Below are positions 1 to 10,604 of a stretch of DNA of 64,000 nucleotides, in pieces (the stretch's first letter is position 1; each line of letters opens with the position of its first letter). The DNA comes from Achatina immaculata (taxonomy: Eukaryota > Mollusca > Gastropoda > Stylommatophora > Achatinidae). The stretch lies in NCBI GenBank assembly GCA_009760885.1, contig CM019712.1, forward strand, positions 26,953,816 through 27,017,815, written 5' to 3'. Made by a program: the position numbers and the translations under genes. The notes beneath the pieces were generated by a model, which was given only the letters and a program-made list of their open reading frames with translations, made no database searches and was not told where the DNA came from.

Positions 1-157
1 GGCCTTAATTTGAACATAAAAAGACAAAGACTATGGTTATATCTAAGAAACAGAATCCACCAGCATGCAGTATTAAATTCAACGGAACTGTTCTAAAGCA
101 GGTGCAGAAATTCAAATACTTGGAACAGTAATAACTTCAGATGGGAAATGCAGAATA
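1..157 (+). mobile_element. RTE-type LINE fragment (family B), interior of reverse transcriptase ORF
   Basis: The window opens inside a decayed copy of LINE family B. The + strand encodes the stretch just after the reverse transcriptase catalytic region, including a TMVISKKQNPPACSIK-like segment and FKYLG, which closely match the better preserved antisense copy at 46684-47385. One base is missing after the FKYL codons (the frame shifts at about 120-125), and similarity stops near 157, so the copy is truncated at both visible ends. The family assignment rests on the match between copies; the RTE clade is inferred from the C-terminal style of the longer copies. Confidence 0.75.
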
Positions 158-361
158 TGACTCAAACATTCTTACAGACTTCAGTCCAAATAACCGCTGA
201 TCTAAACAATAAAAATCAGTATCTCAAACAAAAATCCTTCGAATATAAATCCTATACAAAATGTCCATTATGACAAACAACAGTACTTTATGTGACTGAA
301 CCCATGGTACTTATACAACAACTACAGCAAAATCTCAACCATGACTGGAAAACTCTAACTC

Positions 362-475
362 GGACACGGAAGTCTTTCTGTCTGACCCCTAAGTCTATTT
401 GTCTGACCCATAAGTCTTTCTGTCTGACCCATAGGTTTTTCTGTCTGGCCCCAAAATCTTTCTATCTGAGCCTCC
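362..475 (+). repeat. Short ~22-bp tandem repeat (about 5 units)
   Basis: About five degenerate copies of 'AAGTCTTTCTGTCTGACCCAT' occur head to tail. The flanks (158-361 and 476-768) contain no gene or repeat that I recognise. Confidence 0.7.
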
Positions 476-779
476 TCTTTTTTTTTTAATATTTCCCGGC
501 TCCGCTGTGAAATCACGTGATATTTCACGCATTCGTCTCATAGCACCCACTATTGTTTGATGTCAAGATCTAGAAACGTCTCTCTGCTTTTCACGCGATA
601 ATCAGCCTTTCCGTACTGTGCTAGGTCAGTCTACTAAGTCAGTTTGACTACAAACAAAACTAGTGAACGTTACTGAAAGTTCTAAAACTAACCTTTCCAA
701 CTTATGGAGTTAAAATTCTTCTCCCATTATAACATGACTATTCTGGCATATTTGCTTTTGGTGTTTCATTGCTTCTAGT

Positions 780-1205
780 TGTTGTTATTCTAGTATGTGT
801 CTTAAATGATCTATTCTATTATGTGTCTTACATGGTTTATTGTATTATGTGTCTTACATTATTTATTGTATTATGTATCTTACATTATTTATTTTATTAT
901 CTGTCTTACATTAATTTTTTATTGTGTCTTACATTATTTATTGTATTATGTGTCTTACATTAATTATTCTATTATTTATCTTACATTATTTATTTTAGTA
1001 TGTATCTTACATTATTTATTGTATTATGTATCTTACATTATTTATTGTATTATGTGTCTTACATTATTTATTGTAGTATGTATCTTACATTATTTATTGT
1101 ATTATGTGTCACATGATTTATTCTATTATGTATCTTACATTATTTATTGTATTATGTGTCTCACATGATTTATTCTACTATGTATCTTACACGGTTTATT
1201 CTGCT
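780..1205 (+). repeat. 26-bp minisatellite, AT-rich
   Basis: About 16 copies of a unit close to TATTATGTGTCTTACATTATTTATTG. Variants include GTAGTATGTATC and TCACATGATTTATTC. Open frames across the array are a by-product of a repeat unit without stops, and I do not treat them as genes. Confidence 0.9.
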
Positions 1206-1262
1206 ATGTTAAAATTTGAAAGTTCAAAATTCAGACTCCGGCTTCAGTGCATGGAGACAACC

Positions 1263-1985
1263 CTATATATGCTCTTTCGCAAGCCGCAACGTCCATTCAA
1301 GAGTATGTTTGCTACTAGATCCTGTCAAATGTTGGTTGTTTACGATGATTTTACTGGCATACAGTTCGGATTTCCTGCCAGCACCTTTAATATGTCCTAA
1401 CTCCAGCAGTCTCCTAACAGTCACATTGTTCGTACATTCCCCACTCTTCATTTTCCCCCCGTCTGTCCAGTACTCCCACAGCAAAGTCTCCTTGTTCATT
1501 GTCAGTCTGCCATTTATTTTAGCCTGTTCATCAAGTCTGTCCCTCACATCATTGCCGTGTACTGCCGTATGCCCTGGACAGTAAAGCCACCTTAAGCTTG
1601 TCACAACTGACTGGCTTAACAGATGAACCCATTCTTTTAGAACCAAAATCTTCTCAATCTTACGGAGCATTATCTGTGAATTTGTCACAGTGACACCAGT
1701 AACCACATCGTGAGCAACCAACCATTCCATTGCCCTCGACACGGCCTCAGTTACCACTCACATGCTTGATGTGCTCACTTCAAAGGCTCCCGAACCCTGT
1801 GCCATGACCCTTCCATTTCGGTCGGCAACAAAACCCCAACCACTTCCGCTGTTCCGGGTCACTGATACATCTGTACATATTACCGTCTCGGAAGACTTAC
1901 ACTGGTGCTGGGTGAGATCCTTTACTCAAAGTTCAACTGCTCCATGAGAACAGTCTCGGCATCAACGAGCCTTTTGTATAATAAC
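1263..1985 (-). mobile_element. RNase H region of a non-LTR retrotransposon (decayed)
   Basis: The minus strand encodes a retrotransposon-type RNase H C-terminal domain. The clearest part runs LRWLYCPGHTAVHGNDVRDR, followed by a linker and a short tail resembling 'HLTGSSSKHTLEWTLRLAKEHI'. The motif (W-x-Y-C-P-G-H-x-x-V-x-G-N-x-x-D-R-L) is characteristic of RNase H domains downstream of LINE reverse transcriptases. Similarity continues upstream in the element toward 1985 in weaker, frame-shifted form. Related pieces are on the + strand at 41335-42005 and 56140-56280. No reverse transcriptase is attached, so it is an isolated 3' fragment. Confidence 0.75.
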
Positions 1986-2044
1986 CTTTGTTAGCTGAGG
2001 TCGGTCCTGTACCCGTAACCAATCATCACCTTTAGGCACCTCAT

Positions 2045-2400
2045 CTAGATTGTTTCTGGTTTCATTAACCCCCTATTTGATTCTATCTTTGGTTTCAGTA
2101 ACCCTCTAGTTGACTTGGTCTTTGTTTTCAGTAACCCTCTAGTTGACTTTGTCTTTGGTTTCAGTAAAACTGTAGTTGATTTTGTTTTTGGTTTCAGTAA
2201 CCCCCTAGTTGACTTTGTCTTTGGTTTCAATTAAACTTCTAGTTGACTCTGTCTTTGTTTTAGTAACCCTTTAGTTGACTTTCTTTTCAGTAGCCCTCTA
2301 GCTGATTCTGGTTTCAGTAACCCTCTAGCTGATTCCGTCTGTTGTCGTTCAGTAACGCTCTAGTTAACTTTTTTTCATTAACCCTCTCTTTGACTATATC
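2045..2400 (+). repeat. ~33-bp minisatellite upstream of leader exon 1
   Basis: About ten degenerate copies of 'TTTCAGTAACCCTCTAGTTGACTTTGTC' (period roughly 31-34 bp). The same unit family makes up 24000-25700, upstream of the second leader exon. The following 2400-2740 stretch is AT-rich and vaguely periodic ('GTCTGT..TTT..CTAA.TGTAAT'), as is 25740-26100. Confidence 0.85.
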
Positions 2401-2739
2401 ATTAATTTTATTGTCCCTATTTATTAATTTCTATTAACATAATATTTGGTCAGAGTTGTATTTCTGTTTTAACAACTGTAGTTACGAGTATCTCTGTCTG
2501 TCATTTTTGTCTAACTGTAGTGGAGTCATATTTTTCTCTTATGTTAATCAATTTTGTTTGTTGTTTTGGCTAAATGTAATCGATTATATCTGTCGATTTC
2601 ACTAAATGTAATCCATTATATATGTTATTGTTATCAAATGTATTAAATAATGTGTTTTTATGTGTTAGGTTTTGCTCCGTCTATAAAATTTCCTATGCTT
2701 CATAATTTAAGTGAGCGCATAAACAAGTATACACAAATA

Positions 2740-3330
2740 AACAACAACCAGAGAAAAACATACACAAATATAACAACAGCTGGAAAAAACATACACAAAT
2801 ATAACAACAGTTAGAGAAAAACAGACACAAATATAACGACAGCCAGAGAAAAACATACACAAATATAACAACAGCTAGAGAAAAGCATGCACAAATCTAA
2901 CCACAGCTAGAGAAAAACATACACAAATCTAACCACAGCTAGAGAAAAACATACACAAATCTAACCACAGCTAAAGGAAACCATAGGCAGATGTAACCAC
3001 AGCTGGAGAAAAGCATAGATAAATATAAGCACAGCTAATAAAAGGCATAGATGAATATAACCATAGCTAGTGAAAGGCATAGATGAATATAACCATAGCT
3101 AGTGAAAGGCATAGATGAATATAATCATAGCTAGTGAAAGGCATAGATGAATTTAACCACAGCTAGTGAAAGGCATAGATGAATATAATCACAGCTAGTG
3201 AAAGGCATAGATGAATATAACCACAGCTAGTGAAAGGCATAGATGAATATAACCACAGCTAGTGAAAAGCATAGATGAATATAACCACAGCTAGTGAAAG
3301 GCGTGGTTGAATGTAACCATAGCTAAGTGA
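2740..3330 (+). repeat. 32-bp minisatellite, purine-rich, just upstream of leader exon 1
   Basis: About 18 copies of a 32-bp unit. Early units read AGCTAGAGAAAAACATACAC + AAATCTAACCAC; later units drift to AGCTAGTGAAAGGCATAGAT + GAATATAACCAC. The array ends about 140 bp before the start codon at 3473 and has no counterpart at the second leader. Confidence 0.9.
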
Positions 3331-3472
3331 AAAGTATAGACAGAAGCAGCCGCCGATAAATGAAAGCAAAATAAATTAAACTAAGTATCTTTTATTAAAA
3401 GAAAAGAAAAAAAACACATGTTATAGACGCACCGCGTTTTTATATTGTCTAGTGCAACCAAATATCACCATC

Positions 3473-3527
3473 ATGTGCCAGTTAGCATGTTTTCTTATTG
3501 CAACGGTTCTGACATCAGCTCTAAACT
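3473..3527 (+). CDS. Signal-peptide (leader) exon, copy 1
   Basis: ATG opens an 18-residue secretory leader, MCQLACFLIATVLTSALN, ending in a split codon at a consensus donor (T|GTGAGTAA, phase 1). The hydrophobic core and small residues before the break fit a cleavable signal peptide. The leader starts M-C-x-L-A like copy 2 at 26321, and the preceding ~110 bp (TTTTATTaaaa, then ...CAAC.AAATATCA(C)CATC before ATG) and the first ~60 bp of intron are also similar between the copies. The next recognisable coding sequence is the broken fibrinogen-related domain at 5011. A joint transcript is plausible but unproven, because the phase at 5011 does not match cleanly. Confidence 0.75.
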
Positions 3528-3605
3528 GTGAGTAATATGTACGTGTGTTTTTTTCCGAGTGTTCCAAGAAACTTTATGAAACATATATACTACATGTGAT
3601 TGTGC

Positions 3606-3800
3606 TTCCTGACTATCTCAGTGGTGAAGTAGTTAGAGCACTAGACTTTGGTGGAGAAGGTCGGTGGTTCGTGTCCTGTTAGAGTATGTAGATGGATTCT
3701 TCGGAGTTATAACAGGAAAGTAGGTGAGGCGTGATGCCTGCCACATCACCCACTAGAATGACAAAAGATAAAGACCCTTAAAAATCGTAGGTTTTAAAGC
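3606..3800 (+). mobile_element. tRNA-derived SINE in the intron after leader 1
   Basis: The segment starts with a tRNA-like head (CTCAGTGGTGAAGTAGTTAG, then AGCACTAGAC) followed by a box-B-like GGTGGTTCGTGTCC, then a body ending in AAAAGATAAAGACCCTTAAA. This is the layout of a tRNA-derived SINE. It is not a functional tRNA, since the arms do not close. A related head is at 26490. Confidence 0.6.
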
Positions 3801-4154
3801 CTTGTTATTACCCTATCAGACATGTACTGTGTTACAAGTCCTGAACTCCTAATACAAAGTGTTGATATACCTTTATTATATCATTTTGTGTGAAACTGGA
3901 TGTAGATTGATACTCTTAAGCTTAAAACTACATTTCGTATGCTATGTAACTTCATGAAATGTGAATAAGTACGGAATAAAATTGTCAGAAAAAGTTTGAC
4001 AGTTCATTTTCATATAGAGTGGAAAAGAAGTGTTGGACTACTGGAGAATAAATTGATTATTTTATTAAACTATAACCATTTCTACATTATATACTCAAAT
4101 ATAAACTGAACATGACGAATGTTAGAGAAAGGACGAGGCTCTTCAATCTTCAAT

Positions 4155-4300
4155 AAACAGTGAAAAAAAAGAGAAAATTGTCAAGTTCACAAACTTGATT
4201 AAAGAGACAATTGTCAAATTCACAAACTTGATTAAAGAGACAATTATCAAGTTCACAAACTTGATTAAAGAGACAATTGTCAAATTCACACACTTGATTT
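4155..4300 (+). repeat. 33-bp tandem repeat (4 units)
   Basis: Four near-identical units of CAAATTCACAAACTTGATTA + AAGAGACAATTGT. The rest of 3800-4835 is AT-rich intron-like sequence in which I see no gene. Confidence 0.9.
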
Positions 4301-4837
4301 CAAAACGTGATAACATTTCAGTCTGACATAAATGACATTATGGATATCAATACAACAAAACAAATAAATTATGAAATGAGTTCCACACAGAAAATTATGT
4401 TTCTTATTTGGTTATTATTCAAGGTAGAAGGACACACAGATTTGAGACTGATCATATCAACTATAGCGAGCCAATAGGTAAACGAAGCTGTGGATATTAG
4501 CACAATTACCTGTACATACTTGTATGGCATGAACACAAGTAAGACGACCTTCCACTATATTTCCTATAGACAAGAACGGAATGGAACAGATAAAGAAATA
4601 AACAAGCACTCACAACATATTCTCTGTATGTCACATCATGGAATAGGCAAGTACTAGTATTTGTGTAATATCCGATACTATTCTTTGCTGCATTAAACAT
4701 TTAAAGAAAAAAATATATATAAGGTTGAATACCGCGCCTTGTATGACTCAGAGCTATGACACATCGATCATTTTATCTTTCACCGACCATAAAATTAGTC
4801 TCATAAGAACCAAATAATGGTCAGTGTTGTTTATTAA

Positions 4838-4998
4838 GAGGAAGATCAACAGAAGATGGCTGCAGGACATCGTTAACGATCTGCAAATGGATGCATCAGC
4901 AGCAGGCCATCTTGCTCACAACCGAGAGGCCTACAGGAGTGCTGTTTGGGAGGCAAAGTTCCGCCAGGGACATGCAAATGAATGAATGAAATGAATGT
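4838..4998 (+). mobile_element. 3' end of RTE-type LINE family A (5'-truncated)
   Basis: Encodes the last ~50 codons of family A's ORF (…RRWLQDIVNDLQ…, then HNREAYRSAVWEAKF-like) and ends in a GAATGAATGAAATGAATG tail. The same end occurs at 10600, 18885, 20890 (minus), 28361 (minus) and 48300. The final 'NREAYRSAV' block resembles the C-terminus of BovB/RTE ORFs ('DREAWRAAV'), and short tandem-repeat tails are typical of RTE elements. It lies between leader exon 1 and the fibrinogen-related domain. Confidence 0.85.
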
Positions 4999-5010
4999 TG
5001 TTTATTATAG

Positions 5011-5697
5011 TATGTGAGCAGAGCACATCGCCAGCAAGAAGCACACATTCTTCTAAGTGCCCAGTTCTACTACCACGGTAGAAATGTTAAGACAGAACAA
5101 CCCACAGCAGTAGTTACGTTGTCAGACGGACTTGAAGTGTTGTGTGACACACAGACAGACGGTGGAGGCTGGATTGTCATACAAAGACGTGCGAGCCCAG
5201 ACGTGGACTTCTACAGGAACTGGACAGATTACAAAAAATGGATTCGAGAATATCACCGGCAATTTCTGGTTTGGCAATGAGAACATTCATCGTTTAACAT
5301 CCCAGAGTCCATACCAACTGAGGGTAGAGTTCACTTTCAACATTTTCAAATTACTTCGCAATTTATTCTCATTTTTGTGTGTCCGGTGAAGATGACAAGC
5401 ATAAACTCGATGTTAATGGTTACTCGGGCAGCGCTGGAGACAATGACCACTGGAGACATCCTTCAGTACCACAGTGGCCAGGCATTTAGCACTCTTGACC
5501 GAGTCAATGATCAGTACAGCAGCGGGCACTGTGCCCAGATACATCACGGCTCTTGCTGGTATAAAACTTACCACTTGGTTAATCTGAACGGACTATGGGG
5601 TTCAAAGAAATTTGGTGAAGGTCTAAATTGGTACAATACCACTACCTACTACGATTCAGCTACATTTACTGAAATAGAAATAAGACCAGTAGACTGA
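5011..5697 (+). pseudogene. Fibrinogen-related domain (FREP-like), broken by frameshifts
   Basis: A nearly complete fibrinogen C-terminal-like domain (FReD), the lectin domain of gastropod FREPs, ficolins and tenascins. Recognisable blocks in order are [19 protein letters not shown] (about 5117-5174), [40 protein letters not shown] (about 5265-5320), EDDKHKLDVNGYSGSAGD, LQYHSGQAFSTLDRVNDQYS, and HLVNLNGLWGSKKFGEGLNW, ending EIEIRPVD and TGA at 5695-5697. The blocks lie in different frames. There is one extra base in the A6 run near 5232-5237, one around the TTTT/AAA runs near 5342-5351, and a 16-bp stretch near 5440-5456 that repeats GGAGAC. A splice acceptor (TTTATTATAG) precedes 5011, but its phase does not match the phase-1 leader directly. 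The two homopolymer shifts could be assembly errors; the 16-bp repeat is harder to dismiss. FReDs act as secreted pattern-recognition lectins. Confidence 0.85.
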
Positions 5698-5726
5698 TAT
5701 ATATATAATATATATATATATATATG
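5694..5726. repeat. (AT)n tract at the end of the FReD
   Basis: Simple AT dinucleotide run immediately after the stop codon. A polyadenylation-like AATAAA occurs about 400 bp further on, near 6098. Confidence 0.9.
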
Positions 5727-6239
5727 TGACACAGATTTTTTTTCGGAAACTGGAGATCCTACGTCCCTTCTAATCCCGACCGGCAGTTTACTACACAGGC
5801 GGTAGACGGCAGATGGCGCTTTATGTAACATACACATCGCCATGTGTGGAAAGATTTGCGTGGGTAATATCATAGTATCCTCATTATTTACACTGTATTT
5901 GGTAGCAGTTCTATTACTTTGTAATTAATTTTGTTTCTTTCACTTACATTCTTCCATTGCTACATTTCTTTTTCTTGTTTGTTTTTCCCCAAATTTCCAC
6001 ACTTTACTTTGAGATTTATTTTGTGCCACGTCTCTAATCCGACAAGATTCAGGAAAATTACACCTGGTATCAGACCTGTGACTTATATCAACATTCAAAT
6101 AAAATCTATAAAACAAGCATACGTTTATCTGTGTTTATTTCACATGATGCGTTTGTCAGTGTTTATGAATATACAAGCGTCAGACACGCGATAACTCAGA
6201 GATCAGTGTAAGTTACCATACCGCATAAAGATACAAACA

Positions 6240-6465
6240 GACAGAAGAAGAAGATTGTGTGAGTCAATATTTATATCAGCATCTGTCAATCTTCTTCAGC
6301 TCAGAGCACACACTGAACTAGTCACGCCACTTTTCTTTTCCTTCTCTCAAGAAGATTTTGTGAGTCAATATCAGCATCTGCCAATCTTCATCAGCTCAGA
6401 GCACACACTGAACTAGGCACACCACTTTTCTTTTCTTTCTCTCAAGAAGATTTTGTGTTTTAAAA
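6240..6465 (+). repeat. Two ~110-bp direct repeats
   Basis: The unit AGAAGATTTTGTGAGTCAAT … ACTGAACTAGTCACGCCACTTTTC … TCTCAAGAAG occurs twice in tandem (about 6246-6355 and 6355-6460) with about 10 percent differences. It directly abuts the transposase remnant. Confidence 0.85.
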
Positions 6466-6690
6466 TCGGAGGAAGTAGCTTTGGAAATAGTCCAGTTGGG
6501 AAAGTACACAATGATCCCAGCGGTTCTCCAAAGCCTTAGAGAAGCACGGCCCAGATTCTTTTCATGGAAACTGTCTGATACTGCCTTCGATTCTGTTTGG
6601 ATTTCATCTAGCGTGTCCAGGCGGCGTCCCTTCAGTTTCATTTTATGGAAGTCATAAGGGGCTAAGTAAGACGAGTAGGGAGGACATAAG
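6455..6690 (-). mobile_element. mariner-type transposase C-terminal remnant
   Basis: The minus strand encodes KMKLKGRRLDTLDEIQTES and then a degraded 'LRLWRTAGIIV' tail. This matches the C-terminal block of mariner/SETMAR-type transposases (…F..K(L/M)K..LKGRRF.....IQ....). Only this part survives. The full mariner at 35620-36958 has the corresponding block. Confidence is moderate because the piece is short. Confidence 0.55.
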
Positions 6691-6774
6691 GTTTTGTTAG
6701 CTACTTTCTACGGTATTAGATACATTTTACTGTATGCTAGTTTCTTCTTCAACAACAGAGAGGATGTTGAGCAA

Positions 6775-6895
6775 TGGAGTGCTCACCTGGGCAAGAGCAG
6801 AAAAAAAGGCAAAGGACAGGCATTTGTGGAAAACCCTTGCGGAAGCCCCATGTGCTCTGGGCACTTAAGGTTCAGAGAGAAAGAGAGAGAGAGAG
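6775..6895 (+). repeat. Interspersed repeat, probable 3' end of a LINE
   Basis: About 115 bp here is shared with 57860-57960, including GGAAAACCCTTGCGGAAGCC and CTGGGCACTTAAGGTTCAGA. One frame reads 'AKDRHLWKTLAEAPCAL', reminiscent of the final 'DR..W..LV.ALC' block of some LINE ORFs. It ends in a GA-rich tract. Confidence 0.6.
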
Positions 6896-7149
6896 AGAGT
6901 TTCTTCTTCATATCATTAAGAAAGATGCCTTTCTCTTACATATTCGTGATGTTTATTCATTTGTGCTCTTGTCGTCAGCTATTGTTCTTCCAAGGTAATA
7001 TAATGCATTTACTTGTGTCAGTGTCTTTCCTGTGTAAGGAAGTTGCGCTTTTGGATGTTTTTATCTTGTTTTTTTTCATTTTTACATTGCTTCCGTCTTG
7101 TTGCTGTTTACCTCTAGGCATCTTATATTGCTCTCTTCAATAATCTTGT

Positions 7150-7530
7150 TAAAATATTTCTGCAGATTGTTTTCGCTTTCCGTTAAAATATTGTCGTCTG
7201 TATATTTCAGGTTATTGATATCATGACGTCCTATTTTAACTCCTTTCACATTTGTAACGACCCCTCATGACGTATTCATTCTTTAACGAGAATAGATCAA
7301 GTGACAGCATGACCCCTTGACTTACGCCTGTAAATATCTCCTGATATTCACCTATGTCTTTGTTCACTCTCATTGCTGATCTTTGCTTCCAGTATATGTT
7401 CTTAATAATTCGTATATCTACATTATCTATATTAATTTATTCTAGCTTTTTCTCTGATGTTCTTTTCTAAAACTCTATCTTTGTTTATCTCTAGAGATTG
7501 TTATATTACAAACTTATGTTATTTTTGTGA
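7150..7530 (-). mobile_element. RTE-type LINE family B, reverse transcriptase fragment
   Basis: The minus strand reads NIDNVDIRIIKNIYWKQRSA, then MRVNKDIGEYQEIFTGVSQG, then VMLSLDLFS, over about 7270-7440. This matches the central reverse transcriptase of a common invertebrate LINE ('…G.R.GC.LSPDLFN…'). Key residues are changed (GVSQGVMLS for the usual GVRQGCVLS), so it is a fossil. Confidence 0.7.
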
Positions 7531-7749
7531 TTCGGGTCATTAACCTGATTATGCCTTGCTCATCACATTGCGTCCAGAAAAGAACAATAATTACCCAAAT
7601 AATTATAAACTTAAAAAGATGTCACGAAAACACCAAGTACTAATAAAACAAAATTAGTTATAGAATGAAAGTGACAGAGGAAAACGCAGAAAAATATACA
7701 AAAAAGAAAGAGGGACAACAGAACTTAAGTAATTAGTGAAGTGAAAATA

Positions 7750-7816
7750 TTCTTCTTCTTCTTCTTATTCTTTTTCTTCTTCTTCTTCTTCTTCTTATTA
7801 TTATTATTATTATTAC
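7750..7816. repeat. (CTT)n / (ATT)n microsatellites
   Basis: A compound trinucleotide tract, CTT repeats followed by ATT repeats. A further (TTA)n tract is at about 7990-8022. Confidence 0.95.
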
Positions 7817-8139
7817 ATGACCTTGGAATGAAGAAAAATGTATTGTCTTCACGTTCAGTATTTCGATGTTAGTATATTAATTTGTTAGGTTACTGGTTAA
7901 AGGTTTACCTCAGAAATATTGCTGGTTGTGATTACAGACACACGTCAATAACAGTGGTATAGTGTTGTCGTTTTTCTTCTTATTACTATCGTTATTATTA
8001 TTATTATTGGTATTATTGTTATTCTCGCTGAGTGCATCTAAAATCCTGGGGATGTGCTATACCTCTTTATCAGACTCCACTACCATGGGGACTGTGGCGA
8101 TCCCTGCTCCCTTAGTCAGGCCTATCATCAACGGACAAG

Positions 8140-8835
8140 TAGGACACAGTTTTGGTCATCTATGGTTAGCAGTCCCAGGCCCTAGCATGTCATCTATGGT
8201 TAGCAATCCCAGGCCCTAGCATGTCATCTATGGTTAGCAATCCCAGACACTAGCATGTCATCTATGCTTAGCAAGCCTAGACGCTAGCATGTCATCTATG
8301 GTTAGCAATCCCAGGCCCTAGCATGTCATCTATGCTTAGCAAGCCTAGACGCTAGCATGTCATCTATGGTTAGCAATCCCAGGCCCTAGCATGTCATCTA
8401 TGGTTAGCAGTCCCAGACGCTAGCATATCATCTATGGTTAGCAGTCCCAGACGCTAGCATATCATCTATGGTTAGCAGTCCCAGACGCTAGCATGTCATC
8501 TATGGTTAGCAGTCCCAGACGCTAGCATGTCATCTATGGTTAGCAGTCCCAGACGCTAGCATGTCATCTATGGTTAGCAGTCCCAGACGCTAGCATGTCA
8601 TCTATGGTTAGCAATTCCAGACGCTAGCATGTCATCTATACTTAGCAAGCCTAGACGCTAGCATGTCTTCTATGCTTAGCAAGCCCAGACGCTAGCATGT
8701 CATCTATGCTTAGCAAGCCCAGACGCTAGCATGTCATCTATGCTTAGCAAGCCCAGAGGCTAGCATGTCATCTATGCTTAGCAAGCCTAGACTCTAGCAT
8801 CTCATTTATGGTTAGCAAACCCAGACGCTAGTCCA
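8140..8835 (+). repeat. 34-bp minisatellite containing GCTAGC
   Basis: About 20 copies of a 34-bp unit, ATGTCATCTATGGTTAGCAG + TCCCAGACGCTAGC. Units fall into sub-types (GGTTAGCAGTCCC, GCTTAGCAAGCCT/CCC, CAATCCCAGGCCC) arranged in blocks, as expected from local duplication and unequal exchange. The unit carries the palindrome GCTAGC. Confidence 0.95.
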
Positions 8836-9144
8836 TTGGTTATTGATTACCAAAGTGGACAGCCCATCAACTTCCATATTTTGTTGCTAAAAACGTATTT
8901 CTTCATCATCTAAGCTTTCGGAGAGTTCTAACAGTTCTGCTGTCTCAGAATCTGGTAGCTTTTAACTGAGAAGGACGCTGATGACAGAAGGTCCATTTTT
9001 TCTGCTTGTCTTGGTGCTCCATATGTCTTTCTTAATAAGCTTAATCATTTCCAGTATTTATATTTGAGAACCTTCTTCTTGCCGGCCTCCTGATCTTCTT
9101 CTGGCGTGTCTTCTTGGACAATGTAGATTATTCTCCATCCACCA

Positions 9145-9275
9145 TGAGCCATTGACCTGTATGTGTTATCCCTAACATGAGCCCTTGATCTGTATGTGTT
9201 ATCCCTAACATGAGCCCTTGATCAGTATGTGTTATCCCTAAGATGAGCCCTTAATCTGCATTTGTTATCCCCAGA
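9145..9275 (+). repeat. ~38-bp tandem repeat (3-4 units)
   Basis: Copies of TGAGCCCTTGATCTGTATGT + GTTATCCCTAACA. The interval 8840-9140 before it holds no recognised feature. Confidence 0.85.
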
Positions 9276-9314
9276 TCCTGCAAAGCTTATTGTTTATTGT
9301 TTCAATTATGATAA

Positions 9315-9610
9315 CTTCTGTAGGCCTGGGCATTATAATTTTATGTTTCCGTTATAATTTCTGTGGGCCTGGGCATTATAATTGTATGTTAATGTTATAA
9401 CTTATGTGGGCCTGGACATTATAATTTTATGTTTGTATTATAACTTCTGTGAGCCTGGACATTATAATTGTATGTTAATGTTATAACTTATGTGGGCCTG
9501 GACATTATAATTGTATGTTTTTATTATAACTTCTGTGAGCCTGGACATTATAATTTTATGTTAATGTTATAGCTTCTGTAGGCCTGAACATTATAAGTTT
9601 ATATTTTTGT
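9315..9610 (+). repeat. ~44-bp minisatellite (about 7 units)
   Basis: Units of TTCTGTGGGCCTGGACATTA + TAATTTTATGTTTTTATTATAAC with alternating variants, suggesting a two-unit higher-order period. Confidence 0.9.
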
Positions 9611-9769
9611 TTATAAAGGTTCTTATGCCGTGTTCTTCATTTCAGCATTATCTCAATGAGGAGGAAAGTGTATGTGTGGGAGAGAGGGTACGGGGAGAAA
9701 GAGAGTGAAAGAGTGTGAGAGACAGCTTGACAATAAGGGGATGGAGACAGTGCGTGAGACAGAGAGACA

Positions 9770-9830
9770 GAGTGTGAGGGAGTGGGTGAGAGAGAGACAG
9801 AGAGAGTGAGAGAGAGAGAGAGAGAAAATG
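9770..9830. repeat. (GAGA)n low-complexity tract
   Basis: A GA-rich run lies within a wider purine-rich stretch (9655-9830). I see nothing identifiable in 9840-10295. Confidence 0.9.
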
Positions 9831-10297
9831 ATGTAGCAGGGATAAATTTGTATGTTAATAATTATTTAGGTACAAAAATGTGTTTACATTTTTCGAAGAA
9901 AAACTGAGGATACTATCAGAAATCACATTTGGGTATAGAGTCACATAACTGTGAAAATACACAGGCTAACACAGCCACAGTAATTCACACAAAATTAAGA
10001 GTCATCACATGGAAAGTGGCTGTTCGTCGAGTGGAAGCATTAGATGAAGAGGAAGCGCGGGTCAAACATAGACATAAAAGACGCAAGTGCCAGGAGAGTA
10101 CAGCTTAGAACACAGACATTTCTTGCTGACCTTGAACATTCCTTGGTGACCTTGTATACAAATCAGAACTGATCGTCTCAGCCGTCACAAGTTACTGAGG
10201 AAAATGATGCTTCATATTTCTGCCATGGTATATACCGTGTCATCCACAGTTTAATCAACGTCATCGTTTAATAAGCGCACGAGCAGTCTCTCTTCTA

Positions 10298-10560
10298 TCA
10301 AATCCCTGAAGTGTGGGGATTATGAAGTTCTATAAACAAATCCCTAAAGTGTGGGGATTATGAAGTTCTATAAACAAATCCCTAAAGTGTGGGGATTATG
10401 AAGTTCTATAACCAAATCCCTAAAGTGTGGGGATTATGAAGTTCTATAAACAAATCCCTAAAGTGTGGGGATTATGAAGTTCTATAAACAAATCCCTAAA
10501 GCGTGGGGATTATGAAGTTCTATAAACAAATCCCTAAAGTGTGGGGATTATGAAGTTCAT
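10298..10560 (+). repeat. 38-39-bp minisatellite (about 7 units)
   Basis: Near-identical copies of AAATCCCTAAAGTGTGGGGA + TTATGAAGTTCTATAAAC. The very low divergence points to a young array. Confidence 0.95.
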
Positions 10561-10604
10561 AGAAAACTAGATGTTTGTTTTTTTTTCAGTTTTGTAGGAA
10601 AATA

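Noticed and set aside
780..1205. Hydrophobic open frames resembling membrane segments
   Set aside because: A 26-bp AT-rich tandem array; hydrophobicity follows from T-rich codons.
3606..3690. Possible tRNA gene
   Set aside because: Box A- and box B-like stretches are present, but the acceptor and anticodon stems do not pair. It fits a SINE head better.
6694..7143. 149-codon open frame with hydrophobic segments
   Set aside because: It runs through a LINE 3'-end repeat and a GA-rich tract into T-rich sequence, with no supporting features.
9990..10110. Weak resemblance to an integrase-type segment (AVRRVEALDEEEARVKHRHKRR)
   Set aside because: Too short, and no catalytic residues or neighbouring blocks could be found.
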